Counted from the first letter of the stretch, positions 1 through 7,461 are shown. The stretch: DNA of 8,766 bases from Phototrophicales bacterium (GCA_002794515.1 PGTJ01000085.1:1-8766), one strand, 5' to 3'. Made by a program: numbers and translations. Notes: generated by a model not told the origin, from the sequence alone.

Positions 1-30
1 CTTTTTATGGATAATCCCACAGGATTGATT

Positions 31-1437
31 ATGTTCAACGAAACCGCATCATCATTTGATGATGACCGTATTATCACGCGCAAACCACCGACAGAAGAGA
101 CCGAACCACCACAACAAGACCCACGTTACGAGACCATCCGCCAAGCAGTCGAGGGGGTGATGACCATCGAAGAAGAGGTATTCAGCATCGATGAAAAAAA
201 TGCGCCCCAAACCTTGCAGTTGATCGCTGTTTCGCCTAATACACGGTGGTTGATGTCGTTTCGGGGAAAATTAACTGCCCCGTCCGAATCGGCATATGCC
301 CAACTCGATGGTGTTTTTGTGTCATATAATTTATTGCCACTTTTCCGCGAAGAGAAGCGCCATCCCAAATCGGATGAGCTAATCCAAGTGGTGCATGTGC
401 TAGAAGGGCGTGTTGTCCCACCACAAGGGGGGAATGTCATCCGACTGATATTGTTCATCTTGACGGTGATCAGCATGTTGTATGTCGGCACAATCTCGGC
501 GATTAACGAAATCGCCAGCGAAGATTTGCGCTTGGCGCTCCAAATTGATAACAACCTGTTACTGAATTTATGGCGTGGTATCCCTTATGCGGGGGCATTA
601 TTGCTCATCTTAGGGGCGCATGAATTGGGGCATTATTTTGCGGCACGGTTTCATAAAACTGCCGCCTCGTTGCCTTATTTTTTGCCTTTTCCCTTTGGTG
701 TATTCGGCACGCTCGGTGCGGCGATTCGCCTGCGTGAGCCGATGCGTAATCGCAAGGCGTTGTTGGATATTGGCGCGGCGGGTCCGTTGGTGGGGCTGTT
801 GTTCGCTATCCCCATCGTCCTCATCGGCTTAGCGACCTCTAAAGTGGATGTGGTCTCTTCGGGATATATCGAAGGCAATTCGTTCATATATGCCCTCGCC
901 AAGATCATCGTGTTTGGGCGCTTTTTGCCCGATGGTCAGGTGGATGTGTATGTCAATCAATTGGCATGGGCGGGCTGGGCAGGATTATTCGTCACGGGCT
1001 TAAACCTCATCCCGGTCGGGCAGTTAGACGGTGGGCATGTGTTATATTCGCTATTGGGTCGGCAAAGCGCGGTGTTTTATTATCCAATCATCGGGGGGTT
1101 GTTGCTCCTGAGCATGACTGTTGCCCCCATATTGCTCATTTTCGTGTTGCTCGTGTTGCTCATCGGCAATTTGCACGCCGTCCCGTTGGATGACATCACC
1201 CCATTGGATAATCGCAGGCGTTGGATAGCCGTCATGACTTTGATGATATTCATCTTGGTATTCGTCCCAACGCCGTTGACGTTGGTGATTGTACCAAATG
1301 CCGATGGCATCCCGTTGGATAGCCGTGACTTGATGATGCTCCCCGCCCTGATGAGTGTATTATGGTTGCGCCGACACGATTTGACCCGATTTATCCAATT
1401 GGTGCGGTCAAAATGCCGTAATGGTGTTATGATATAA
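31..1437 (+). CDS. Site-2-type intramembrane zinc metalloprotease (peptidase M50, EGY-like)
   Basis: Polytopic membrane protease of the M50 family, expected to cut substrates within or near the membrane. Numbered from an in-frame ATG at 7, the zinc motif HELGH is at residues 205-209 in a hydrophobic helix. The second motif NLIPVGQLDGGH (333-344) supplies the third zinc ligand, D341. The stretches SLPYFLPFPFG (221-231) and IRLREPMRNRKALLDIGAAGP (240-260) match the EGY/cyanobacterial branch. About residues 40-140 form a soluble N-terminal domain, followed by roughly eight hydrophobic segments (from about 144 to 455). I place the start at ATG 31 because AGGA (21-24) sits six bases before it. The ATG at 7 is in frame, and the frame stays open to the left edge, so a more upstream start cannot be excluded. 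The catalytic motifs are intact. The substrate is unknown. The recD2 gene follows closely on the same strand, suggesting shared transcription without an obvious functional link. Confidence 0.93.
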   Translation: MFNETASSFDDDRIITRKPPTEETEPPQQDPRYETIRQAVEGVMTIEEEVFSIDEKNAPQTLQLIAVSPNTRWLMSFRGKLTAPSESAYAQLDGVFVSYNLLPLFREEKRHPKSDELIQVVHVLEGRVVPPQGGNVIRLILFILTVISMLYVGTISAINEIASEDLRLALQIDNNLLLNLWRGIPYAGALLLILGAHELGHYFAARFHKTAASLPYFLPFPFGVFGTLGAAIRLREPMRNRKALLDIGAAGPLVGLLFAIPIVLIGLATSKVDVVSSGYIEGNSFIYALAKIIVFGRFLPDGQVDVYVNQLAWAGWAGLFVTGLNLIPVGQLDGGHVLYSLLGRQSAVFYYPIIGGLLLLSMTVAPILLIFVLLVLLIGNLHAVPLDDITPLDNRRRWIAVMTLMIFILVFVPTPLTLVIVPNADGIPLDSRDLMMLPALMSVLWLRRHDLTRFIQLVRSKCRNGVMI

Positions 1438-1450
1438 AAAATGACTATTT

Positions 1451-1454
1451 GAGG
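1451..1454 (+). promoter_or_regulatory. Shine-Dalgarno site deciding the recD2 start
   Basis: GAGG lies five bases before ATG 1460. Two other in-frame candidates, GTG 1454 and ATG 1457, overlap or nearly touch the site and would be too close for initiation. This favours ATG 1460. Confidence 0.6.
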
Positions 1455-1459
1455 TGATG

Positions 1460-3673
1460 ATGGAAGAAGAATTTATCGTTGGGACGGTGGAACGAATCAC
1501 CTTCTATAACGAAGAAAATGGTTATAGTGTGCTAAAAATCATGCCCGAAAAACGGATTTCGGGCATCAGCGCTCGTGATGGCACAGTCACGGTCGTTGGC
1601 ACAATGCCCGAATTGGGTGTTGGTGAAGAGGTCAAATTCATCGGCTCGTGGATAGAAGATCCCAAATATGGCACACAATTCCGCGCCGAGATGGTCTCGC
1701 CGATCGTCCCCACCAGCATCGAAGGATTAAAACGGTATTTGGGTAGTGGTTTTGTCAAGGGCATCGGTCCACGCCGTGCCGAGATGATTGTCGACCATTT
1801 TGGCAAAAAGACGTTGGATGTGTTGAATACCCAACCAGAGCGCCTCAGAGAAGTGCCGGGCATCCCTGCTAGCAAGGTCGATGCGCTCATCGAAGAATGG
1901 AAAAATAGCATTGGCGCACGCGATGCCATGATTTTTTTACAAACTTATGGTGTGACCAGCCTGATGGCGAAGCGCATCTATCAGACACTGGGTGCAGGCA
2001 CAATCCCCCGTGTCAAAGCCGATCCGTATATCTTGGCAGATGAGGTGATGGGCATCGGCTTTATGCGTGCCGACCAAATCGCCCAACGCATGGGATTAGC
2101 GGTGAATTCGCCAGAACGCCTGCGGGCGGGATTATTTTATGCGCTCAATCATCTGGCGCTCGATGGGCATGTATGTGCGCCACGTCATTTGCTCATCAAA
2201 ACCGCCCAAGAATTGCTCGGTGTGGATGAAACATCGGCAATTACCGGCATTTTAGAGCGCGAAATTCGGGATGAAAATTTGCACACCGAAGTGATTAGCA
2301 TCAACCGCATGTTGACGGAATGTGTGTATTTGCCCATGTATCATCGTTCCGAGCGGGCGGTCAGCGAATATCTCAAGCGGATGGTGGTCATGCCGTCGAT
2401 CATCCTCGAAAAGACATCCAAACTCAATTGGGAGACCTTTTTATCGCAACTCGCCAAAAATAATGCCGTGTCGTTATCGCCACAACAACAGGGGGCGGTC
2501 AAATTGGCGCTGACCAGCAAGGTGTCTATCCTCACAGGGGGACCAGGGACGGGCAAAACGACAACCCTCCGCATGGTGATTCACGCCTTAGAGGCGCTGG
2601 AATGCAAATATGCCCTCGCATCGCCAACAGGACGCGCCGCCAAACGCTTGGCAGAAGCCACAGGGCGCGAAGCACAAACCATCCACCGCCTGTTCAAATT
2701 CAAACCGGGCGAGGGCTATCATATTAATCAAGATAACCCGCTCCAAGTGGATATGCTCATCATTGACGAAGCCTCGATGATCGATTTGTTATTGTTTTAT
2801 GGTGTATTGGGCGGGTTATCGCCGACCACCCACCTAATGCTGGTCGGCGATGTTGACCAGCTCCCCAGTGTTGGCGCGGGCAATGTGCTGAACGACATCA
2901 TCACCGCCAGCGAAAAGGGCAAATTTCCCATCGCCGTGACGCGCCTCAAGACGATTTTTCGGCAAGACAAAGATAGTCATATCATCGTCAATGCCCATCG
3001 CATTAATCAGGGTGATATTCCATTTTTAGATAATCAAAGCACCGATTTTTATTTCTTTGGCGAAGACGACCCCGTTCAATGTGCCGAATTGATTGTGGAT
3101 ATTGTGCAAAATCGCATCCCGACCAAATTTGGATACGACCCGCTCACCGATGTTCAGGTCATTGCGCCGATGTATCGCGGGGCGGCAGGTGTGTTGGCGT
3201 TGAACAAAGCCCTACAAAGCGCGTTGAATGGCAGTCATCGCAAACGCGAAAAAATGATTGGCGGGCGCACCTTCCGCGTGGGGGATAAAGTCATGCAGAC
3301 CAAGAATAATTATGATTTCGAGGTCTTTAATGGTGATATTGGTTACATTCGTGACATCGATTTCGATGATAATTTCATGGAAATCAGCATGGATAAGCGC
3401 ATTATCGAATATGAATTCGCTATGGCAGAAGAATTGATCCATGCCTATTGCATCAGCACACACCGCTCACAAGGGTCGGAATATCCTGTGGTGGTCATGC
3501 CGATCCTCACCCAACATTACATGATGCTCCAGCGTAACTTGCTCTATACCGCAATCACCCGCGCTAAAGAAATTGTCGTGTTGGTTGGGATGCGTCAGGC
3601 GGTGGCGATGGCTGTCCGCAACAACAAGGTGGCAGAACGCTTCACGGGGTTGTTGGGACGGCTCATCACCTAA
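1460..3673 (+). CDS. recD2: RecD2-type SF1 DNA helicase (RecD/TraA family)
   Basis: ATP-dependent 5'-3' DNA helicase of the RecBC-independent RecD2 type, involved in DNA repair or replication-fork maintenance in other bacteria. The 737-residue length fits the family (Deinococcus RecD2 is about 715). Numbered from GTG 1454, an OB-like N-terminal part begins GTVERITFYNEENGYSVLKI (10-29). Helix-hairpin-helix repeats follow (about 98-215, e.g. GFVKGIGPRRAEMI). Then come Walker A GGPGTGKTT (362-370), Walker B IIDEAS (436-441), motif III GDVDQLPSVGAG (465-476) and the C-terminal helicase motifs STHRSQGSEY (668-677) and YTAITRAK (698-705). All helicase motifs look intact. No recB or recC is nearby, as expected for RecD2. 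The gene begins 22 bases after the M50 protease stop. It ends convergently with yceI, and only 21 bases separate the stop codons. Confidence 0.96.
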   Translation: MEEEFIVGTVERITFYNEENGYSVLKIMPEKRISGISARDGTVTVVGTMPELGVGEEVKFIGSWIEDPKYGTQFRAEMVSPIVPTSIEGLKRYLGSGFVKGIGPRRAEMIVDHFGKKTLDVLNTQPERLREVPGIPASKVDALIEEWKNSIGARDAMIFLQTYGVTSLMAKRIYQTLGAGTIPRVKADPYILADEVMGIGFMRADQIAQRMGLAVNSPERLRAGLFYALNHLALDGHVCAPRHLLIKTAQELLGVDETSAITGILEREIRDENLHTEVISINRMLTECVYLPMYHRSERAVSEYLKRMVVMPSIILEKTSKLNWETFLSQLAKNNAVSLSPQQQGAVKLALTSKVSILTGGPGTGKTTTLRMVIHALEALECKYALASPTGRAAKRLAEATGREAQTIHRLFKFKPGEGYHINQDNPLQVDMLIIDEASMIDLLLFYGVLGGLSPTTHLMLVGDVDQLPSVGAGNVLNDIITASEKGKFPIAVTRLKTIFRQDKDSHIIVNAHRINQGDIPFLDNQSTDFYFFGEDDPVQCAELIVDIVQNRIPTKFGYDPLTDVQVIAPMYRGAAGVLALNKALQSALNGSHRKREKMIGGRTFRVGDKVMQTKNNYDFEVFNGDIGYIRDIDFDDNFMEISMDKRIIEYEFAMAEELIHAYCISTHRSQGSEYPVVVMPILTQHYMMLQRNLLYTAITRAKEIVVLVGMRQAVAMAVRNNKVAERFTGLLGRLIT

Positions 3674-3694
3674 AGTTGTGTGCAACAATTGTAA

Positions 3695-4237
3695 TCAGGC
3701 AGTTGCGACTTCTTCGACAGCAACGGCTTCGATATCCAACGAAATTTTCACTTCTTTGCCCACTAACCACCCACCAGCTTCGAGGGCGACATTCCAGGTC
3801 AGACCAAAATCTTCGCGGTTGATGGTGGTGGTCGCCGCAAAACCAGCGCTAGTTTTGCCTGTGAATGGATTTTTTTGTTCGCCAATGAATTCAACATCCA
3901 AAACCACACTACGGGTTGTGCCACGAATGGTCAAATCCCCGGTCACTTTGGCATGGTTTGCATCGACAACATCAACACGGGTGCTTTTGAACGTTATTTC
4001 GGGATAGTTGTTGGCATCCAAGAAATCGGCGCTCCGTAGGTGATTGTCACGGTCGGCAATCCCTGTCCAGATCGTCCCAGTCTTGATAACCGCCTCCACA
4101 TACGATTCGGCAGGGTTGTTTGGGTCAAATTTCAATTTGCCACTGACATCCTTAAAGCCACCACGTACAGTTGTAATCATCATGTGACGCACAGAAAAAT
4201 CGGCGTTGCTGTGTGCTTGGTCAAATACCCATTCCAT
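3695..4237 (-). CDS. yceI: YceI-family protein (lipocalin-like beta-barrel)
   Basis: YceI proteins fold as an extended lipocalin-like barrel that binds long isoprenoid or amphiphilic molecules. The family signature is clear: WVFDQAHSNADFSVRHMMI near the start, VRGGFKDVSGKLKFD, SADFLDANNYPEITFKS, VTGDLTIRGTTRSVVLDVEF and NREDFGLTWN. Length is 180 residues, typical of the family. There is no signal peptide, so a cytoplasmic location is likely. The start is ATG 4237, because GAGGAG (4247-4252) sits nine bases upstream. A GTG at 4261 would add eight residues but would place the SD inside the coding sequence. The gene lies downstream of a TetR-family regulator on the same strand, with a palindrome over its likely promoter, so it is probably that regulator's target. 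The actual ligand is unknown. Confidence 0.93.
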   Translation of the reverse strand: MEWVFDQAHSNADFSVRHMMITTVRGGFKDVSGKLKFDPNNPAESYVEAVIKTGTIWTGIADRDNHLRSADFLDANNYPEITFKSTRVDVVDANHAKVTGDLTIRGTTRSVVLDVEFIGEQKNPFTGKTSAGFAATTTINREDFGLTWNVALEAGGWLVGKEVKISLDIEAVAVEEVATA

Positions 4238-4267
4238 TGGTATGGTCTCCTCATTATTCACATCACT

Positions 4268-4287
4268 AAACGGACTATAGTCCGTTT
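4268..4287. promoter_or_regulatory. Perfect 20-bp palindrome, candidate TetR-family operator
   Basis: The half-site AAACGGACTA is followed directly by its exact reverse complement, with no spacer. The site lies between the tetR-like gene and yceI and covers the -10 element of the proposed yceI promoter. Size, symmetry and placement suit a TetR-family dimer acting as a repressor. Binding by the neighbouring regulator is inferred, and no second copy was seen in the window. Confidence 0.65.
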
Positions 4288-4301
4288 TTATGATACGACA
4301 A
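4274..4301 (-). promoter_or_regulatory. Candidate sigma-70-type promoter of yceI
   Basis: On the minus strand, TTGTCG (4296-4301) serves as -35 and TATAGT (4274-4279) as -10, with a 16-base spacer. Transcription would start near 4267. That leaves a leader of about 30 bases containing the GAGGAG ribosome site of yceI. The -10 lies inside the 20-bp palindrome. Confidence 0.5.
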
Positions 4302-4317
4302 AAATAGCAGTTTGTCG
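4296..4317. repeat. Short inverted repeat between tetR-like gene and yceI
   Basis: Seven-base arms CGACAAA (4296-4302) and TTTGTCG (4311-4317) flank an eight-base spacer. The left arm overlaps the proposed yceI -35. It could be a second protein-binding site, or a weak stem downstream of the TetR gene. No uninterrupted U-tract follows in the minus direction, so an intrinsic terminator is not well supported. Confidence 0.4.
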
Positions 4318-4340
4318 AATAAGAAATGTGTTAGAAATGC

Positions 4341-4955
4341 TTATGGCGATGGATTTGTGTCACACGGTTGAGTGAGCCTATCTACGACTAACATCAATCC
4401 GTCTAAAATGCGTTGGGTAGAATAGCCCATCTTGCCTTGAAAACGGATGACATCCACATGTAACAGGGTATAAAGTGTATCGGACAGATAATCAATATCG
4501 CCCGCGACAGCTAATTTTTGCAATAACATACGGATGGTTTGTCGCCACCAAAAATGAGCAGGATGTTGCAGGGCGATGGTCTCTGGTGCCGATTCAAACC
4601 CGCTCAATAGGGCTTGATTGCGAATGACAAAACGGGCGGCGTGTTCCATGAACCAGCGTAATTGCTCGTATGGCGGGATATTCTGACGCAGATAGCGCAG
4701 GGTGTCTTCTTGTAATTCGCGCTGGTCGCGGTCTAATAAGGCGAAGCACAACGCCATTTTATTTTCAAAATGCCGATACAACGTGCCTTTGCCAACACCT
4801 GCCGCCTGGGCGATTTGCGACATGGTGACGGCTTCGACACCATATTGATTGAATAAATCGCGTGCTGTTTCGAGCAACAAGGCATGATTGCGAAGTGCAT
4901 CGGCACGAGTTGTGGTTGAGGAAGAAATCAGAATAGGGTCATCAGAATTGCTCAT
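4341..4955 (-). CDS. TetR/AcrR-family transcriptional regulator
   Basis: One-component DNA-binding repressor of the TetR family, 204 residues from ATG 4955. The N-terminal helix-turn-helix is textbook: ETARDLFNQYGVEAVTMSQI then AQAAGVGKGTLYRHFENKMAL (about residues 29-69). The C-terminal half is helical and variable, as expected for the ligand-binding and dimerisation part, so the inducer cannot be read from sequence. The start codon overlaps the stop of the M23 peptidase gene as TAATG, which indicates translational coupling. A GTG at 4967 would give a 13-base overlap and four extra residues, but it has no better ribosome site. The probable target is the yceI promoter, which carries a 20-bp palindrome 53 bases beyond this gene's stop. 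Autoregulation would have to act at the peptidase promoter, where I see no copy of that palindrome. Confidence 0.9.
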   Translation of the reverse strand: MSNSDDPILISSSTTTRADALRNHALLLETARDLFNQYGVEAVTMSQIAQAAGVGKGTLYRHFENKMALCFALLDRDQRELQEDTLRYLRQNIPPYEQLRWFMEHAARFVIRNQALLSGFESAPETIALQHPAHFWWRQTIRMLLQKLAVAGDIDYLSDTLYTLLHVDVIRFQGKMGYSTQRILDGLMLVVDRLTQPCDTNPSP

Positions 4956-5908
4956 TAGGGTATCCACATCGCCATAAAATCGACACTATCGACCCACGTA
5001 TCATTGACCGCCACTTCCCAATGAAGATGCGGTCCGTTGCTTCGTCCTGTGTTGCCACTCACACCAATCACCTGACCAATGACCACATCTTGCCCTGTGG
5101 TGACATGAATTTGTGATAGATGGGCATAAGCAGAAAATACACCATATCCATGATCAATGATAACACAATTTCCGCGAATATCCATCAAACCCGCATAGAC
5201 AACTTTTCCAGCGCCCATCGCACCAATGGGTGTGCCGACCGCCGCCCGCATATCCCACCCCGTATGACGAGTCTCGAATGTGCCATTTAGCACCCGAAAT
5301 GCCCCAAATGGAGAGGTAATATCCGAATTGATCGGATACTGAAACCGTGCATCACCCCATAATTTTTCTTGGGTGAATACGGTCAATAATCCGTCTAACT
5401 TAGCAAATTCGAGGCGTTCTAACTCATTATCCATCAGATACGTCCTATCGGCGGCGAGGTTGAATTCTTGGCGCACGAAACCGCCTAATGTCACCGTGAG
5501 GGGCATGACGATCGTCACATCGGGCAGGGCATTTGCTCGTTGAACGGTGATGGTATATTCATGCGTATCGCGGGCGGGGGTATCCATATCGATTGCCAAA
5601 AATGCGTAGAAGGCATCATCTTCTATCCAAAAAAAGGGCGATTCTTTTTCGCGGAACATGAGCGTTGCTTCGGTAACACTTGCCCCGCTTAGGCGTAATA
5701 ATCCCACCCGCCCTTGTTTGATGGTGTTAAAGAACACCTCTAGCTTCACATCTTCGCTGGTCACAGTCTGTACTGGATTCGGTCGTGGGCGCGGATCGGT
5801 GGTGACAGGTGGTGGTGTTTGTGCCTCAGTCATCGGCAAGCGAGTGGGTAGGAATAAAGTTAGCATGAACAGCATGACCAGTAACTTCGTCAGATTTATC
5901 CGTTTCAT
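4955..5908 (-). CDS. Secreted M23/LytM-domain peptidase
   Basis: Zinc endopeptidase-type protein probably acting on cell-wall peptides or another extracytoplasmic substrate. Length is 317 residues from ATG 5908. A signal peptide opens the protein: MKRINLTK, a hydrophobic run, then a likely cut near MTEA/QTPPP at about residue 29. A Pro-rich linker and a region of about 150 residues with beta-rich character follow. The C-terminal M23 domain (about 190-317) starts YPINSDITSPFG. It has HTGWD (H215, D219), YAHLS (H263) and GPHLHWE (H294, H296), so the metal and catalytic residues are intact. ATG 5956 is also in frame, but its 16 extra residues precede the signal peptide. The nearest SD-like site, GAGG (5923-5926), is 14 bases from ATG 5908, which is longer than usual. 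The stop overlaps the TetR gene start. Confidence 0.9.
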   Translation of the reverse strand: MKRINLTKLLVMLFMLTLFLPTRLPMTEAQTPPPVTTDPRPRPNPVQTVTSEDVKLEVFFNTIKQGRVGLLRLSGASVTEATLMFREKESPFFWIEDDAFYAFLAIDMDTPARDTHEYTITVQRANALPDVTIVMPLTVTLGGFVRQEFNLAADRTYLMDNELERLEFAKLDGLLTVFTQEKLWGDARFQYPINSDITSPFGAFRVLNGTFETRHTGWDMRAAVGTPIGAMGAGKVVYAGLMDIRGNCVIIDHGYGVFSAYAHLSQIHVTTGQDVVIGQVIGVSGNTGRSNGPHLHWEVAVNDTWVDSVDFMAMWIP

Positions 5909-5963
5909 GAAGATGGTTTTTACCTCAAAATGTCCCCTTGAGCGGGGCTTTATCATCGAATAA

Positions 5964-5984
5964 CCATCGGTTCAAAGCCGATGG
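5964..5984. repeat. Stem-loop upstream of the M23 peptidase gene
   Basis: Perfect seven-base arms CCATCGG (5964-5970) and CCGATGG (5978-5984) surround a seven-base loop. The structure lies in the 164-base gap between the secreted-protein gene and the peptidase gene. It could be part of a peptidase mRNA leader or a protein-binding site. No U-tract follows on either strand. Confidence 0.45.
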
Positions 5985-6010
5985 CTGAATCAATCGGTTA
6001 TCATTTCTAT

Positions 6011-6039
6011 TATGGTCAACACAGGTTATTTTGACCATA
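6011..6039. repeat. Inverted repeat with 9-base perfect arms
   Basis: Arms TATGGTCAA (6011-6019) and TTGACCATA (6031-6039) are exact reverse complements around an 11-base spacer. The repeat abuts the larger one at 6039-6085, sharing a single base. No U-run follows on the minus strand, so this is not a standard terminator. It may be an operator or part of a palindromic repeat unit. Confidence 0.55.
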
Positions 6040-6085
6040 CCCACCGCCCATAAAATAGGGCAAACGCCTATTTTATGGGGTGGGT
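6039..6085. repeat. Long inverted repeat over the stop codon of the secreted-protein gene
   Basis: A 13-base perfect stem, CCCATAAAATAGG (6047-6059) with CCTATTTTATGGG (6067-6079), closes a seven-base loop. It is extended by ACCCAC (6039-6044) pairing with GTGGGT (6080-6085) across a two-base bulge. The stop codon of the gene ending at 6073 lies inside the right arm. The stem could slow or end transcription, or protect the 3' end of the HD/secreted-protein mRNA. The usual U-tract after an intrinsic terminator is absent. Confidence 0.6.
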
Positions 6086-6840
6086 GTGGCTTCTGCTGTC
6101 CATTCTGCTTGAGGGGTTTGTTCGGCACTGGCGCGCTCCAAAAAGCCTTGCACATCAAAGCGCACGGTATCGAGTATGGCTTGCAGGTCATCTTCTGCGC
6201 CGTCCATTTTTTCGAGGGGTTCGGCATAAATATAAAAGGCGAAGTTCATCCCATCTTCATATAAGCTGACAAACCAACCGCGTGTATCGGGTGTATTGGG
6301 GCAATTGATGGCGGCGAAACCCGTGCCAGAGCCGATTTTATCTCCAACAGGAAATTCGCGCTCGACATCAGTCCCCACATTACAATCGGGTTCGAGTAGG
6401 GCGATGCGTAGCAGGCGCAATCCATCCATAAACGGGCTGATGACCACATCTTGTGCTTGCATAAATTCATTGGCGAAGCCGATGCTGGGGAAGCCCCACA
6501 ACAAGACGATATAACCAATGCCATCGTCTGCTGTATTGCCCAAAAAACCCGCATAAAGGGTATAGGGCAACACTTGGATGCCCGTAATATCTTGGATAGC
6601 GATGGTGGCATTTTGCGAAATCCAACCGGGGGGCAATTCAATGGTGATTGGCGGGTCGATTGCTTGCCCTTCGGATGCTTCGATGATGATGGTCATCACC
6701 ATCTCTGTCGCTTCTGGGGTGATTTCTGCCGTCATTTCGGGGTCTGGTGTGGCGGTGGGGATATTCAACTGTGCCATGAGGAGCATGGGCATAAATAACA
6801 AACAGGCACATAACACCATTAGCACGGTTATTTTTTTCAT
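6073..6840 (-). CDS. Secreted protein of unknown function with Thr/Pro-rich ends
   Basis: Not recognised as a named family. The 255-residue product begins MKKITVLMV with a long hydrophobic run and a likely signal-peptidase cut near LMA/QLN (about residue 23). A Thr/Pro/Glu-rich linker follows (about 27-46, including IPTATPDPE). A globular part spans about 48-232, and a second acidic Thr/Pro tail ends the protein (about 240-255). Two cysteines in the mature part, C153 and C180, could form a disulfide. No catalytic motif stands out. The start is supported by AAAGG seven bases before the ATG, which lies in the 12-base gap after the HD gene, so the two genes are probably one operon. Thr/Pro linkers of this kind are common in exported Chloroflexota proteins. 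The last codons overlap a strong inverted repeat. Confidence 0.82.
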   Translation of the reverse strand: MKKITVLMVLCACLLFMPMLLMAQLNIPTATPDPEMTAEITPEATEMVMTIIIEASEGQAIDPPITIELPPGWISQNATIAIQDITGIQVLPYTLYAGFLGNTADDGIGYIVLLWGFPSIGFANEFMQAQDVVISPFMDGLRLLRIALLEPDCNVGTDVEREFPVGDKIGSGTGFAAINCPNTPDTRGWFVSLYEDGMNFAFYIYAEPLEKMDGAEDDLQAILDTVRFDVQGFLERASAEQTPQAEWTAEATPTP

Positions 6841-6852
6841 CGCACGACCTTT

Positions 6853-7461
6853 TTATGATTTTGAACGCAACTCATCTAATTTCTGGTGTAACAACACAAG
6901 ATTATGCGCTTTTTGTTCAGAATACAAGGCTTTTGCGCCGTCTGTGAAATACTGATGATTACTCAGAAATTTGATCTCAAATTCATACCATGCCACATCG
7001 GTCATCTTTGCCCCAAATAGCGCCAATTCTTTGCGGAGCATCGCCCCAACCTCGAAAAAATTGCGACGACCTAACGAATTCATATCGGCATCCGCCATAA
7101 TTGCCTCTAAGAGTGTGTTGGGAGATTGTGGCATTTTAGTCGCCATAATCATCCCCGCGATTTGCTCAATTTGCTCCGATGAATAATCATAATAGGGCAA
7201 TACCCGTTGGATGACCTCTATCCCCACCTCTTCATGGTCTTGGCGTTGATAGATAAACCCAATATCATGAAAATACGATGCTGTCCGTAACAAGATCAAA
7301 TCTTCCCCTGTGATCTGATGCCATTGTGCCAATTCGTATACTGCCACCGCCACATCATCACGAGTATGTTGTAGTGAATGATACGTCAGGTTGGGGTGTA
7401 ATTCATTTGCCAGTCGTTGGAGCGCGTAGTCTTGTGCGCCTAAGAAATTTGGTTGTCGCAT
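6853..7461 (-). CDS. HD-domain metal-dependent phosphohydrolase
   Basis: Cytoplasmic HD-superfamily protein of 202 residues, expected to hydrolyse a phosphate ester or nucleotide using bound metal. The substrate is not known. Visible motifs in order are LTYHSLQHTRDDV (25-37, H28 and H32), ASYFHDIGF (61-69, the H65-D66 doublet), DHEEVG (75-80), ATKMPQSP (107-114), ADADMNSLG (123-131) and the tail LSNHQYFTDGAKALY (166-180). This set matches a widespread family of stand-alone or cyclase-associated HD proteins, and the metal ligands look intact. The start ATG 7461 has only a weak A/G-rich upstream stretch. A candidate promoter lies at 7499-7527. The secreted-protein gene follows after 12 bases. 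The divergent neighbour is the TIR-like receptor gene, and a functional link to it is only a guess. Confidence 0.9.
   Translation of the reverse strand: MRQPNFLGAQDYALQRLANELHPNLTYHSLQHTRDDVAVAVYELAQWHQITGEDLILLRTASYFHDIGFIYQRQDHEEVGIEVIQRVLPYYDYSSEQIEQIAGMIMATKMPQSPNTLLEAIMADADMNSLGRRNFFEVGAMLRKELALFGAKMTDVAWYEFEIKFLSNHQYFTDGAKALYSEQKAHNLVLLHQKLDELRSKS

Noticed and set aside
126..554. Minus-strand open frame of 142 codons
   Set aside because: It lies entirely opposite the well-supported M50 protease gene and encodes no recognisable motif.
1454..1459. GTG 1454 or ATG 1457 as the recD2 start
   Set aside because: Both coincide with or nearly touch the GAGG ribosome site. ATG 1460 has proper spacing.
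3675..3686. Small GTTG/CAAC hairpin between recD2 and yceI, as a bidirectional terminator
   Set aside because: The stem is only four base pairs and no T-tract follows on either strand.
3573..4007. Plus-strand open frame of 144 codons spanning the recD2 end and yceI
   Set aside because: It overlaps two conserved genes out of frame and lacks family features.
5934..5947. CCCC/GGGG hairpin upstream of the M23 gene, as a terminator
   Set aside because: The stem has four pairs, no U-tract follows, and it sits right before the peptidase start. It is mentioned only as part of the leader.
6246..6641. Alternative minus-strand frame inside the secreted-protein gene
   Set aside because: The frame of the 255-residue protein has a signal peptide and a good ribosome site. 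The alternative has neither.
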